Below are positions 1 to 46,300 of a stretch of DNA of 64,000 nucleotides, one piece after another. Below the pieces are notes generated by a model that had not been told where the DNA came from, ran no database searches, and saw nothing but the letters and a program-made list of their open reading frames with translations. Both the position numbers and the translations under genes were made by a program. The DNA comes from Lamellibrachia columna. Its lineage: Eukaryota; Annelida; Polychaeta; Sabellida; Siboglinidae. Each line of letters begins with the position of its first letter. The first letter of the stretch is position 1. The stretch lies in contig OY759273.1 of NCBI GenBank assembly GCA_963662155.1, positions 1,615,107 to 1,679,106 on the forward strand, given 5' to 3'.

Positions 1-156
1 GACATACAAACAGACTGAGACGGAGAGGGAGATAAAGATAGGGAGAGGGAAGGAGAGAGGGAAAGTGAGAGGGGTGGACAACCCAGTGTAAAGTAAACAG
101 AGCAGCCGTGTACTCATTCATACAGGTGACTGAACCAAGGCAACGTGCAGTGAAAG

Positions 157-192
<36 letters not shown>

Positions 193-1150
193 TGTGTGCA
201 TGCGTGCGGGCGTGTCACATGGTGTTTTTGGAAAATTATTGTGGATTTATTTTAATTTATTTATTTATTTAATTGTACATACGCACAATTCCTTCGGTTA
301 GGATGGTCAAATTTAGTAAGAACGGGTTTGACGTGATTGACACAATGGTGTCATTGTGAATCACATTTAGTGAAGGTATAACAATATTAATACATCAACT
401 AGCCAATTATTGTTCGGCAAGCCAGTAAGTTACGACAAATGATTTCACATCTAGGAATATTGCTTTTATTAATATAGCGCATTACGTTGTAGGCGTTGAG
501 TGATGCAATTAATAGCGTTGTTGCTGTGTCAATGCAGGGATTCGGGTGATATTAAATTTATAAGAAATGTGTGTTATTTGTGGATTTCTGGGTAGCTGAA
601 TATTGTTGGTCGGTTATGTAATGCGGCTATTCTAAAACTGAAGTTTTGTATAGGACCTAACCCCGAAGTCCTAGGAACGTGATATCGTAATCCTAGGGAT
701 GGTTTAGATTGCATTAAGCTCTGCTATTGGTTAGTGAGACTTACGGTATAATATGACCGTTGTAGTATTTAATGAATATGCACGAATTTAGAAGCAGACG
801 ATTAAGTTGTGCGGTGCTACAACGTTGCGTATTCTTCTCATCTCCGAAACATGGGCTCAAGACGAATAATTGATTTATCTTCGTCCATGTCTCGTGGCTG
901 TAACTTCATCGTAAAGTAACTTGATTCAACCGTGTGTACCTGGGTTATCCACACTTCATCACATCTTCGACTAACTTATACAAATCAACATTCTTCTCCG
1001 TCGAGACGTCTTAATGTCAACCTGACTTCACTTGACGGAGCTTCTAGTGCCACCGGTATTCATCGCCATTTACACGTTGTCTTGGCCTGAACCACGCGTG
1101 GGTGAGTTCACATTCTTTGTATTATTGTTCAACAATGCCACGCGTGACAT
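1..1150. other. No gene recognised; short microsatellite
   Basis: I see no convincing coding exon here on either strand. The first 80 bases are purine-rich (GA/GGGA). A (TGCG)n run lies at about 155-205. The rest is ordinary AT-rich noncoding DNA. The missing 3' exons of the minus-strand glucose transporter would be expected in this direction, but I could not find one. Confidence 0.5.
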
Positions 1151-1157
1151 CTTCTCG

Positions 1158-1290
1158 ATCGATGCCATCACGCCTGACTACATACGTGTGACGCCGTCAA
1201 GTCCGCTGCCATCGCACCTGACTACATACGTGTGACACCGTCACGTCCGCTGCCATCACGCCTGACTACATACGAGTGGCGTCGACCCGT
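1158..1290. repeat. Tandem repeat of about 44 bp, roughly 2.5-3 copies
   Basis: The core GACTACATACGTGTGAC recurs at about 1177, 1221 and 1265, each followed by a related GTC(A)AGTCCGCTGCCATC segment. Copies differ by a few bases. The small open frames here reflect the absence of stops in the repeat, not a recognised protein. Confidence 0.6.
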
Positions 1291-1787
1291 ACGCTGTCAT
1301 CTCGTTCGACTGATCCGTGTGACGACACCGCGTTCGCGGTCATTCCGTGTGATTGATCCGTGTGTCGCCTCCACAACACGCTACGATACTGCTTCGAATG
1401 ACACCGACACTTCCGCTGACATCACGTACGACTGCTCCGTGTGACGCCCTTTCGTTCGTCACCCCTTTCGTTGCTGCCTCGCTTGGTGGGCAGGCCAACC
1501 CTATACGAAAGGGAGGTTGTGTCCACATGTTGAGATACTGTAGTGGAACACCTCCCGGTATATCATCATCGTGATAATATATCAGTGTATTCTCCTTTGG
1601 ATTCATGGAACTGTGGATCTTCGTTGAGCTGTCAAATTGTGATACAAACAACGCCCTGATACTGCAAAGTGGGTGGGCTGACAATTCTTGTAAATACCCA
1701 CGAAGTGTGTTGTATTACATTGATTACTTCCTTGATGCACCTGGGCTTTTGTCAAGAGCCAGCCACTTTGATTTCAAACTTGGAGTT

Positions 1788-1827
<40 letters not shown>

Positions 1828-1872
1828 CCTCTCTCTCCCCCCCTCTCTCTCTCCCCCCTCTCTCTCTCTGTT
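1788..1872. repeat. (CT)n microsatellite
   Basis: Nearly pure CT/CCCT run. It gives artefactual Leu/Ser-rich open frames. Confidence 0.9.
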
Positions 1873-1904
1873 TGCTTGTGAGAGGCAGCAATGTTATCCC
1901 CTGC

Positions 1905-3110
1905 TAGTTACTGCAGTCCCCAAGATCGCCTTTCTTTGGAAGCCTGACAATAGTGCCAGTTTTCCATCCCTCTGGTGTGTCTTCAGTGTCCCATGTCTGC
2001 TACAAAATCTTACAGAGGATCTTGGGTGTCACATCTTCCTCAGCCTTCAGCATCTCTGGACAGATCCCGTCTTCTCCAGGTGCCTTTGCATTTTTAGTGC
2101 TTTGATATATTCTCTAAATTCACTTTCGGTGATCCGATTGACATCAATATGATTGACAGGTTGACATCAATATCTTCTTCGGCTTCCTTCATATCAGCTG
2201 TGGTTGCTGTGCTCTTTCCATCTTGATATTTTCTCTTTCTCATCTGAGATAAGCCTGCCATAGTTGTTATTTACAGGTTGATCTTGGCGTGCTCCATAGT
2301 CACCATTCAAGCGTTTTGTGATTCTATAGAGCATCTTCATGTCTTGTCGGCCCGCTGCTTCCTCTGCCTCTGTATCAAGTCCACCAGTGAAGTGTCGTGT
2401 GTTGTTCCTTGCCCTGTTTTTCACGACTTTGTCTTTGTCCGCATATTCTCTTCATATCTTTTCTTTTAGTCTTGGGGATTTGGCATACAATGCACGCTTC
2501 TTTATCTGCTTTCTGTCTTCAATCGCCTTCCATGTAAGCTGGGATATCCACTCTTCCGTCTGTGTTTTCCGGTAGCCAAGGATAGTATCTCCTGCTTCCT
2601 GTATTACCTGGCTGAATGCATATATAGTTATTTCAGTCTCATTCTGCAACACACTATAACTGTTCTTGAGAGCAATGTTGAACTTCTGTTTGATGTCAGG
2701 GTCAGTCAATCTTGCAACATTGAAGCACTTCTGTCTTTTTTCCCCAAGATTGGCTGTTCTCTGCTTCAGGGCCAAGACACCTCCCACAAGACTGTGATCA
2801 CTCCTGGTGTCCGCATGTCTCTTGGTTCTCACATCTTGTAACGAACGTCGCCGCTTACCATTTATGAGAATGTGATCAATTTGGCTTTCTGTTTGTCATC
2901 TGGGGACTTCCAGGTTAATTTATGTATCAAGTTATGCTGGAAGATAGTTCCTCCAATTACCAAGTCATTGAATTCACACAGGTCACACATCCTTTCTCCA
3001 TTGCTGTTCATGGTGCCAGTGCCATGTCTACCCATGACTCTTTCCCTTCCTGTGTTGTTACCGACTCATGCATTTAAGTCTCTGATTGCAGTCAGTACTG
3101 CTGACTGCAA
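1905..3110 (-). mobile_element. RTE/craniofacial-development-2-like LINE fragment (endonuclease to RT)
   Basis: Read on the minus strand, this gives the end of an apurinic-type endonuclease domain (about 3110-2840, with GRERVMGRHGTGTMN). It continues through the linker with SDHSLV, LTDPDIKQKF and LGYRKTQTEEWISQ (about 2830-2450). It ends in the RT entry with APGEDGICPEML and WKTGTIVRLPKKGDLG (about 2110-1910). Frames change at least twice, so this is a dead fragment of a non-LTR element of the type often annotated as craniofacial development protein 2-like. It lies downstream of, or in an intron of, the minus-strand transporter gene. The clade call comes from motif recognition only. Confidence 0.75.
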
Positions 3111-3609
3111 TCAGTTATAATGTTACTTTTAATAATATCGAGTTGTAATGCATGTATAGTAAAGTGTGCGAACATTATTGATACTATAACAGTTTACGTC
3201 CGTGCGAAGAACGAAACACAAAAGTAAATAATATTTTTTTCATTGTTGGTGAACAATTCTGCAATAACTACACGCTGCCCAGATCTGACGAAACCCAAAT
3301 CTGGTGCAATCAAATCAACTTCGATAGACGCCAAAGGTACCAGACGCGTAGGGTTGAGCAACACAGTAACATCCCTTAATAATATTTAATAATAATAATA
3401 ATGGTGTGTATGTGACTGCATTTGCGTGCGTGCGTGCATGCGTGCGTCCGTGCGCGTGCGTACGTTTCTTATTTCGATAACATTGGTTCCAAATATGACG
3501 CAGCATCTCACATATTTGTGCGCAACGTTCACACCCAGGTTCACACCCGGGTTCACACCCAGGTTCACACCCACGTCAACCGGAGCTAGATGGTGATAAT
3601 ATGACATAC
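3111..3609. other. Noncoding, with short tandem repeats
   Basis: A (GTGC)n run lies at about 3420-3460. A 12-bp repeat (GTTCACACCCAG and variants, about four copies) lies at 3529-3577. No exon was recognised before the transporter exon at 3610. Confidence 0.5.
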
Positions 3610-34521
<30,912 letters not shown>

Positions 34522-34639
34522 CTGTCAATTGATACGCGGTGTCACCACATGAGACAGAGAGCGGAATGATAATTTCTACAGCGAAAGCAAAATCACCCTA
34601 ATTGTAGACCAAAGCAAATAAATTAAGACGGAATAGTCA

Positions 34640-34960
34640 TGTGTCGATAAAAGGATTCTAAATATGGCACTGAGCATGACTATGACTGAAAAGACACCGA
34701 ATAAAAGGCCTAGGTTGGTTGGTTCAACATTAGCAGCCACCCGGAGAACGACAACACATGGAGAACGACAACACCTGGAGAACGACAACACCTGGAGAAC
34801 GACAACACTTGCCTCAAAGAAGTTTTACGAACAGAACGATACAATAACCGCACGTTGATGTCTTGTCACACTGGCAGGAGTTCTATATTCACATGGATTC
34901 CTTACTAAAATATGGTAATTAGATGAGTCTGCAGCAACAGCAACAGCTATAGCCATCTTT
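34640..34960 (+). mobile_element. Degenerate RTE-type LINE 3' fragment
   Basis: Aligns by eye with 32840-33130 (GGCACTGAGC, AAGAGACT/AAGACACC, GCAGCCAC, and TCTGCAGCAACAGC at the end). It contains a 15-bp repeat (GGAGAACGACAACAC, four copies at about 34743-34810). Confidence 0.5.
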
Positions 34961-35659
34961 ATTTCATTTGTTTGCTAAAATAGTCCTCTTTCTGACAAAA
35001 TAGCACGTTTGCTTGAGACATTGCGTTGGTCCGGTGCATGCCGCTCTCCCTTGTTAAGTCACATGTAGTCCAGGTTTGTTGACTGACACTTTCTATTATA
35101 ATTCATTGTTAATACGTACAGTACATGTCTCTTATTTTAGCTATGATATGTTGATGTTATTAATAACTTTATGTCATCTACCGGCTCGCGCATGCGCAGA
35201 TACACCAAGCAGATACTATTTGAAGGCGGAAACCGAGTCGGTCTGTTCAGCCAGGTCATCTTGGATCAGTAAATAATAAATAAATAAATAGTTCACTTCT
35301 ATGGCGCCAAATCTAGTTGAAAACTACTCAAGGCGCTTTACGTTAAAACTACATAAAAATGTATTTAAAATTAAATAATTAAATTACAGTAAAATTATAT
35401 TAATATTTCATTTTTTTAATGTATAAAATTAATTAAATTACATTAAAATAAAACGACATTAACATAAAGAATTTATATGAAATAATTAAATGACATTAAA
35501 ATTAAATAATAAATTTTAAATAACTAAATACAATTGTGATACAATTGAATAATATAGCTACTAAGTTTTTTCTTAAAATACATGCAGGTGATATAACAGT
35601 TCAGAACAAAAAAGGTTTAAAGCCAAGTCTAAGTCTTTCTACCTGTTAAAATATTGGTT

Positions 35660-36960
35660 AAAATATAGTGTTTTAAAGTCCTTTAAAAAGTGGCTTCACT
35701 GGTCGATTCACGTAGTGACACTGGCAGGTCGTTCCACAAGTCTGGAGCGGCCGCTACAAAGCTCGCGTCCCCGACGTTGCATCTTGTTCTAGGTCTGACA
35801 AGTAGATGTTTTTCAGCTGACCGAAGGGACCTGTTAGGCTTGTGGATCGAGACAAGGTCGCACAAATACATTGGTCCACAGCTGTTGACAGCTGTGTAGA
35901 CCAGTACAAGGACCTTGAAACGAGAAAGTACCCTACAGTCAGTCAATGCAGGTCCCTAAGTACCTGTGTAACGCTGGCATACTTGAGCACCCTTAATTAG
36001 TAGTCTGACAAAGTTCTTGTACATTGTGCGTTGTATGAAGTTACAGTAGTCTACCATGGATGTGATTAGCGCATTTACTACCGTCTCCCTGGTCTTTCTC
36101 GGCAGAAACTTATTTATCTGGCTGATATGATGAAGGTTGAAGTAGCAGGACTTGATGATTATAGACGTGTTGGCAGACATGTACAAGCGACTGTCCAGGT
36201 AGACATCAAAGTCTTTAATTTTATCCACCCCCGGGATGAGCGCTCCACCAACAGTGATGGCGAGCCCATATACCAATTTCTTTGCTGACGCTGGAACAAT
36301 TAGAATTCAATGCAAAAAGGAAGCATCAACTGGAGACCATCAGCGTAATAGTGGAAGTTTACGCCGTACTTCCTAATGACCTCGGCAACTGGTTGGACGC
36401 ACAGTGAAAAAAATACAGGCCCCTGGATAGATCCCTGGGTACTCCAGTATCGAGACTGTGATGCCCAGATATAGTCTGGCCAACCCCAACACGTTGTTTG
36501 CGGTCTCGCATGTGTGACTCCATCCACTGAAGAGCGCAGCCCTGAAGTCCATAACGCTTGCAGAGTCGATTGCGTAGAATATTGTGGTCGTTCGTGTCGA
36601 AGGCTGAGCTCAAGTTTAGTAGCACATGCAGAGTGCCTTCCTTGCGATCCAAACCCACCCGCACATTGCTACTGACCTTCAACAAGGCGATTTCTATTGA
36701 ATAAAGCTTTCTGTTTGCTGACTGGAACGGTTCATTCATGTTCTGTGCGTTGAGATGATCGGACAATCGCTGTGCAACTACTTTATCGATGATCTCGGAT
36801 AGTTGGGGCAAATTGCTAACAGGCCTGTAGCTCTGTAGCACGTCCTGGTCCAACGATGGCTTCTTCACACTGGAAGATCTGTTCTGTCGACATTTCGTTG
36901 ACAGGTTGACGGGATGATGGGGCACGTGACAACTTGTCTGCAACCAGCTGTTCTATGATT
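35660..36960 (-). mobile_element. CR1/L2-like LINE fragment (RT and C-terminus)
   Basis: On the minus strand: KKPSLDQDVLQSYRPVSNLP, LLNLSSAFDTNDHNILRNRL (RT motif A with Asp), a degraded GVPRDLSRG in place of the usual PQGS, and HYYADGLQL (motif C, YADD degraded). The C-terminal tail (CGPMYLCDLVSIHKPNRSLR and PDLWNDLPVSLR) reaches about 35690. Several frame changes; inactive. It abuts the Gypsy fragment at about 36965. Confidence 0.8.
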
Positions 36961-36969
36961 GGTTTGTAC

Positions 36970-37735
36970 TCCACTTACACGTTGCACCTCTGTACTGCGA
37001 GCATCATCCATTGTAAGCGTTTACGAGCCTCGAGCAACGACTTTTGAAAAATGGCTTCGAGAGGCTTGTGGTCGCTGTGTATCGTAACATCTGCATGACC
37101 ATAGATATACTGATTGAATGTAAGACACGCGAACACAATGGCTAAGCATTCTAGCTCGATGGGTGCATATTTCTGTTCACACTTTGTCAAGGACCGTGAG
37201 ACATACGCCACGGGTTTGCCGTCTTGCACTAGACTCGCGCCTAGTCCGTGTGTACTCGCATCACACTGCAGTACAATCGGCTTCTTCACATCGTAATACG
37301 CCACAGGTTTTCCGTCTTGCATCAGACTCGCGCCTAGTCCTTGTGTACTCGCATCACACTGCAGTACAATCGGCTTCTTCACGTCGTAATACGCGAGTGA
37401 CTGTTCTGATGTTGCAACCTCCTTGATTTTCCGGAACGCATCTTCTTGGGCCTGTCCCCATTGAAGCTCAACATCCTTCTGGGTTAGACGTCTGAGCGGC
37501 TCACTGATAGTGGAGAGATTGGTCAAGAACTTGGTCAGAGAATTGGTGAAGCCCAGGAATCTCCGCACTTGGTCACTATCGGTTGGAGTGGACATGCTTG
37601 AGATGTCTGACACCTTCTCATGATCCGCCTTTACCCCTTCTGGCGACACAACGTGTCCGATGTACTTGATTTCAGTAAAGTGAAGCCTCGTCTTTGGCCT
37701 TGTTTAACTTTAGGTTTTGTTCTCTTGTCGGAACT
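36970..37735 (-). mobile_element. Ty3/Gypsy LTR retrotransposon pol fragment (RT end and RNase H)
   Basis: On the minus strand: HVVSPEGVKADHEKV, VRRFLGFTNSLTKFL, PIVLQCDASTQGLGA (RNase H catalytic Asp), YVSRSLTKCEQKYAPIELEC (catalytic Glu) and VTIHSDHKPLEAIF (Asp). A 224-codon frame is open at 36975-37649; upstream of it there is a frameshift. It contains an in-frame internal duplication of 32 codons. No LTRs were found. Confidence 0.88.
37205..37396. repeat. 96-bp tandem duplication in Gypsy RNase H
   Basis: Two direct copies start at ACGCCACGGGTTTGCCGTC (37205) and ACGCCACAGGTTTTCCGTC (37301). It duplicates the segment with PIVLQCDAST and GLGASL, in frame. Confidence 0.93.
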
Positions 37736-39545
37736 GCTAACTCCGCATGGCATTATATATATATATAGTACGAGATTATCGCGCGTCTGTATTATATAGG
37801 ACTATAATAATACACATAATCTAACAGCTCTGACCGTCCCAATTACGACAGTAGCGTGTAATTTCAGCACGATATAATTCTATGTTTAGCACACGCGCGG
37901 CAATCCAGAATGCCCGGGCAATAAATTAGCGGAAATATGCCAGCCTACGCGCCTTTCCCGCAGATTTTATTATCGAATGTATGCTCTCAGAAAATGATGT
38001 CCCTGGAAACATTATTTTATTCCGTCGTTGAATATCACTCAGATACACAACTAAAAAGGTGGCTCCAGTGTCGCGGACTTTCATCAAACGGAATTCGATT
38101 AACACTGACAGAAAGGCGAGTGTTTCCCGTCTATGTTTGGTACATAAAGGTGAGTTGTCATTGCCGTTTTCACAACAAATCTGAAAAAAATTGCTCAAGG
38201 AATCGATATTATATATCAATAAAAGTTATTTCATCGATTGAGTTTAAACAAAGTGTAAGAAAAAATGTTTTTAGTTAAATACCTAATGATTATCGAAACG
38301 AAAAGACGCCACCGCTCAAGTCGGTACGCACATGTATGGCAAGTGGTATACTTCTGTTTTATTGGTTCAGGCGATGTCTGCTATACTTAATAGAATATGC
38401 CGTTCTTACAGAAATATCAAGAATTTTTTGCGAGAGAGATCTATTGACACATTACTGAACACTTTTGGTATATACTTCGTTGTCTCATTTGTAAATATTT
38501 CCCCCTTGTTAATTATAGCTGTACACACAGAATACAGATGATGTGACTGGATGATATATGCCACCAAGTTCACCTTCAACTTCTAGTGTTTTTGAAATAT
38601 CAGCTGTGCTGCCAGACAAGCAGATGTCATGATGTCATAAAGGAAAGCTGCACTGCATACTAAGATAAAAACAATGCGGAAGAAGTACTGTCATCTTAAA
38701 TTTGATACAGCAAAATAATCCAGAGAAAGAAATCAAGCTTCCGATCGATGAGGAGCAGGGCCGGTGGACTGCAGCTGAAGAAAAACAACGGTTCTTTTCA
38801 GATCCAGCCGACAATCCCAAAAAGAGATTTCTGATCGTGTTTATTCATAAGTAAAACACTAACTTCATAAATATAGGCAATATTAGTTTTGTTAGGCCAA
38901 GACCAGACGTGGGGTCAATTCAACTTAAAAAACTAATCTCCTATAATTATCAGTTCCATAGCAAAATAAGAATATGTAAACAAAGCAATCATAGACATAC
39001 TCAACGCCAAAAATAACATATTTTAGAGCAGTTTGATTTAATTTCTGCATTATATGGCACATAATGGCAAACATATGTTATATGTGCAACATTATATTTT
39101 AGCGATTATGTGTAGCCGAATTATTTAAGTTACAAAGCTACAAGGAGTAAATGAAAAACACCTGAGTATACCAATTACATTTTGACCAATTCCAAAATAA
39201 ATTCTAATTCCGGAATTGGCGTTTCAATTACAATGAAATTAGCTTCAAATCTGACTAAGACCAATTTGACATGCTGCGCATTGTATAGAACGATTCAGTT
39301 TCATGCGCAATATGCCCCAATCACTGCACATTTACCTTTGCCCTTTTAATTGACCCATCCCACATACAGTACACGAAGCCTCCAATCCACCGAACATGCT
39401 TATAATAGGCTATATCATTTCTTAACTTGTAAGATGCGCGTGGAAACTTTGCCCAGTCTTTGGGAAAACGCTGAAATAAACACCCTGCAAATGCTCACGA
39501 TGCCCGCATCTTGAATAACTGTTACATGTTGCATGGCATAGGAGC
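37736..39545. other. No gene recognised
   Basis: A 113-codon frame at 37937-38278 contains LKRWLQCRGLSSNG, which resembles part of a SAP-type helix-turn-helix. That is not enough to name a gene. The rest is AT-rich noncoding DNA. Confidence 0.4.
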
Positions 39546-39935
39546 AATGTGCTTTTGACAAAGTGCCATATCAAAGATTACTACTTAAATTAAAAGCAAA
39601 TGGTATCGTGGATGGCATAATTGACTGGATAAAACAATGGCTGACTGACAGAAGACAACGTGTTGTAGTGTTATAGTTTCAAACTGGAAATCAGTTTTGA
39701 GGGGATTCCACAAGGATCAGTATTATGACCTTTATTATATATCAATGACTTGGGCGACAATATAAAAAGCAACACACTTTAATTTGCGGATGGCACAATA
39801 GCGCTTAGAAAGGTGATGGTGAAAAACAACATTTACAAAACGATCTAGACAAATTAGTCGAATGGTCTGAAAAATGGCAGATGTTATTCAATTTTGGGAA
39901 ATGTAAATGCCTACACACAGGTCAATGTTGACAAG
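39546..39935 (+). mobile_element. Jockey/CR1-like LINE RT fragment
   Basis: [36 protein letters not shown] and DLDKLVEWSEKWQMLFNFGK are read in broken frames. It matches 30100-30530 and the minus-strand copy at 40950-41310. Here the YIND region has no (TA)n expansion. Confidence 0.8.
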
Positions 39936-40437
39936 TGCAATAACTGGGAACTTTTAATGTTCCTCGTGTCGGTGGAGTTTGTCAACCTTTCGTTTTATTT
40001 AACTTACGCTATCTTTTGCTGGTGCTGATTCGTCAGCCATCGTACACGCTCTTAGTTCAACGATTCTTCCTCGTGTATTTGGTTAAGTTAAAGAGTTAAC
40101 CACAATTCAAAAAAAAAAGACAGCGATAGCGTTATGCTCGTCGGAGTAGGCAGCCGGAAGTACGACGTAATGACGAAACAGTGCATTGTTTAGGTTGCGA
40201 GTGGTAACAACGAGTTTTGCGTACGAGAAACGGCCCGAAACTGTTACGTAATTTATGGCAATAGAAATGGCGTAAATGCAACCAAATATCATGGACATGC
40301 AAATATGCTGTGAAGCAGTTATCGTTATATTAATCATATACAATTACATTTATTATAATAACATAAACACTACTGTGCTCCAGAATGGTCTAAACAACAA
40401 ACACGCCATTTACAACAAGTAGGGGAAGGTCGGGTAA

Positions 40438-40660
40438 AGTGGGCCCCTCGGCCAAAGGCAAAGTGGGCCCCTCGGCCAAAGGCAAAGTGGGCCCCTCGGC
40501 CAAAGGCAAAGTGGTCCCCTCGGCCAAAGACAAAGTGGGCCCCTCGGCCAAAGACAAAGTGGGCCCCTCGGCCAAAGGCAAAGTGGGCCCCTCGGCCAAA
40601 GGCAAAGTGGGCCCCTCGGCCAAAGGCAAAGTGGGCCCCTCAGCCAATGCAGTCAAATGA
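40438..40660. repeat. 24-bp minisatellite, 9 copies
   Basis: The unit is GTGGGCCCCTCGGCCAAAGG plus CAAA (or ACAAA variants), read as an 8-residue repeat on either strand. It is preceded by GGGGAAGGTCGGGTAAAGTG. Confidence 0.95.
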
Positions 40661-40949
40661 CCGGCAGTAGTGTTTACAGACCCACTAGGGGACACCATTC
40701 AACGTCGTAGTTGTCTGTTTGGTGCGAATTGAAAACAGTGAATTTGTGTTTATGCACATTCCTTAAAATAATTTACGTGTCTTATAAACTCCACATTTTC
40801 GTAAATGGTCAAGGTATGTAACCATAAATGTGGTATGTATAACAATAGTATATATTAAGTTGAATGAGCAATTTCATTTTGACGTGAATGCACACATTAA
40901 AACACAAATGGTGTCCGACCAATACTCTTTGGAAGAGGCCAAAGTGAGC

Positions 40950-43327
<2,378 letters not shown>

Positions 43328-43328
<1 letters not shown>

Positions 43329-46300
43329 GGTACAAGGAAGGGGTGAATCTGACAGAAATGCTTTGCGTCGAGTGAGGTAGGCTATTGTACACTTGGAACC
43401 GATTCAACTGTACCATTGTCTAGGTTGTTATTGTCAGTTGGTACAAGGAAGGGGTGAATCTGACAGAAATGCTTTGTGTCGAGTGAGGTAGGCTATTGTA
43501 CACTTGGAACCGATTCAACTGTACCATTGTCTAGGTTGTTATTGTCAGTTGGTACAAAGAAGGGGTGAATCTGACAGAAATGCTTGGTGTCGAGTGAGGT
43601 AGGCTATTGTACACTTGGAACCGATTCAACTGTACCATTGTCTAGGTTGTTATTGTCAGTTGGTACAAGGAAGGGGTGAATCTGACAGAAATGCTTTGTG
43701 TCGAGTGAGGTAGGCTATTGTACACTTGGAACCGATTCAACTGTACCATTGTCTAGGTTGTTATTGTCAGTTGGTACAAAGAAGGGGTGAATCTGACAGA
43801 AATGCTTTGTGTCGAGTGAGGTAGGCTATTGTACACTTGGAACCGATTCAACTGTACCATTGTCTAGGTTGTTATTGTCAGTTGGTACAAAGAAGGGGTG
43901 AATCTGACAGAAATGCTTTGTGTCGAGTGAGGTAGGCTATTGTACACTTGGAACCGATTCAACTGTACCATTGTCTAGGTTGTTATTGTCAGTTGGTACA
44001 AGGAAGGGGTGAATCTGACAGAAATGCTTGGTGTCGAGTGAGGTAGGCTATTGTACACTTGGAACCGATTCAACTGTACCATTGTCTAGGTTGTTATTGT
44101 CAGTTGGTACAAGGAAGGGGTGAATCTGACAGAAATGCTTGGTGTCGAGTGAGGTAGGCTATTGTACACTTGGAACCGATTCAACTGTACCATTGTCTAG
44201 GTTGTTATTGTCAGTTGGTACAAGGAAGGGGTGAATCTGACAGAAATGCTTGGTGTCGAGTGAGGTAGGCTATTGTACACTTGGAACCGATTCAACTGTA
44301 CCATTGTCTAGGTTGTTATTGTCAGTTGGTACAAAGAAGGGGTGAATCTGACAAAAATGCTTTGCGTCGAGTGAGGTAGGCTATTGTACACTTGGAACCG
44401 ATTCAACTGTACCATTGTCTAGGTTGTTATTGTCAGTTGGTACAAGGAAGGGGTGAATCTGACATAAATGCTTGGTGTCGAGTGAGGTAGGCTATTGTAC
44501 ACTTGGAACCGATTCAACTGTACCATTGTCTAGGTTGTTATTGTCAGTTGGTACAAGGAAGGGGTGAATCTGACAGAAATGCTTGGTGTCGAGTGAGGTA
44601 GGCTATTGTACACTTGGAACCGATTCAACTGTACCATTGTCTAGGTTGTTATTGTCAGTTGGTACAAGGAAGGGGTGAATCTGACAGAAATGCTTGGTGT
44701 CGAGTGAGGTAGGCTATTGTACACTTGGAACCGATTCAACTGTACCATTGTCTAGGTTGTTATTGTCAGTTGGTACAAAGAAGGGGTGAATCTGACAGAA
44801 ATGCTTTGTGTCGAGTGAGGTAGGCTATTGTACACTTGGAACCGATTCAACTGTACCATTGTCTAGGTTGTTATTGTCAGTTGGTACAAGGAAGGGGTGA
44901 ATCTGACAGAAATGCTTTGTGTCGAGTGAGGTAGGCTATTGTACACTTGGAACCGATTCAACTGTACCATTGTCTAAGTTGTTATTGTCAGTTGGTACAA
45001 GGAAGGGGTGAATCTGACAAAAATGCTTGGTGTCGAGTGAGGTAGGCTATTGTACACTTGGAACCGATTCAACTGTACCATTGTCTAGGTTGTTATTGTC
45101 AGTTGGTACAAGGAAGGGGTGAATCTGACAAAAATGCTTGGTGTCGAGTGAGGTAGGCTATTGTACACTTGGAACCGATTCAACTGTACCATTGTCTAGG
45201 TTGTTATTGTCAGTTGGTACAAAGAAGGGGTGAATCTGACAGAAATGCTTGGTGTCGAGTGAGGTAGGCTATTGTACACTTGGAACCGATTCAACTGTAC
45301 CATTGTCTAGGTTGTTATTGTCAGTTGGTACAAGGAAGGGGTGAATCTGACAGAAATGCTTTGTGTCGAGTGAGGTAGGCTATTGTACACTTGGAACCGA
45401 TTCAACTGTACCATTGTCTAGGTTGTTATTGTCAGTTGGTACAAGGAAGGGGTGAATCTGACAGAAATGCTTTGTGTCGAGTGAGGTAGGCTATTGTACA
45501 CTTGGAACCGATTCAACTGTACCATTGTCTAGGTTGTTATTGTCAGTTGGTACAAGGAAGGGGTGAATCTGACAGAAATGCTTGGTGTCGAGTGAGGTAG
45601 GCTATTGTACACTTGGAACCGATTCAACTGTACCATTGTCTAGGTTGTTATTGTCAGTTGGTACAAGGAAGGGGTGAATCTGACAGAAATGCTTGGTGTC
45701 GAGTGAGGTAGGCTATTGTACACTTGGAACCGATTCAACTGTACCATTGTCTAGGTTGTTATTGTCAGTTGGTACAAAGAAGGGGTGAATCTGACAGAAA
45801 TGCTTTGTGTCGAGTGAGGTAGGCTATTGTACACTTGGAATCGATTCAACTGTACCATTGTCTAGGTTGTTATTGTCAGTTGGTACAAGGAAGGGGTGAA
45901 TCTGACAGAAATGCTTGGTGTCGAGTGAGGTAGGCTATTGTACACTTGGAACCGATTCAACTGTACCATTGTCTAGGTTGTTATTGTCAGTTGGTACAAG
46001 GAAGGGGTGAATCTGACAGAAATGCTTGGTGTCGAGTGAGGTAGGCTATTGTACACTTGGAACCGATTCAACTGTACCATTGTCTAGGTTGTTATTGTCA
46101 GTTGGTACAAGGAAGGGGTGAATCTGACAGAAATGCTTTGTGTCGAGTGAGGTAGGCTATTGTACACTTGGAACCGATTCAACTGTACCATTGTCTAGGT
46201 TGTTATTGTCAGTTGGTACAAGGAAGGGGTGAATCTGACAAAAATGCTTGGTGTCGAGTGAGGTAGGCTATTGTACACTTGGAACCGATTCAACTGTACC

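Noticed and set aside
3240..3310. Minus-strand GQRVVIAELFTNN resembling the GLUT xxAELF motif after TM10
   Set aside because: No splice sites fit the phase, the rest of the segment does not match GLUT TM10, and a stop and AT-rich DNA follow. Probably coincidence.
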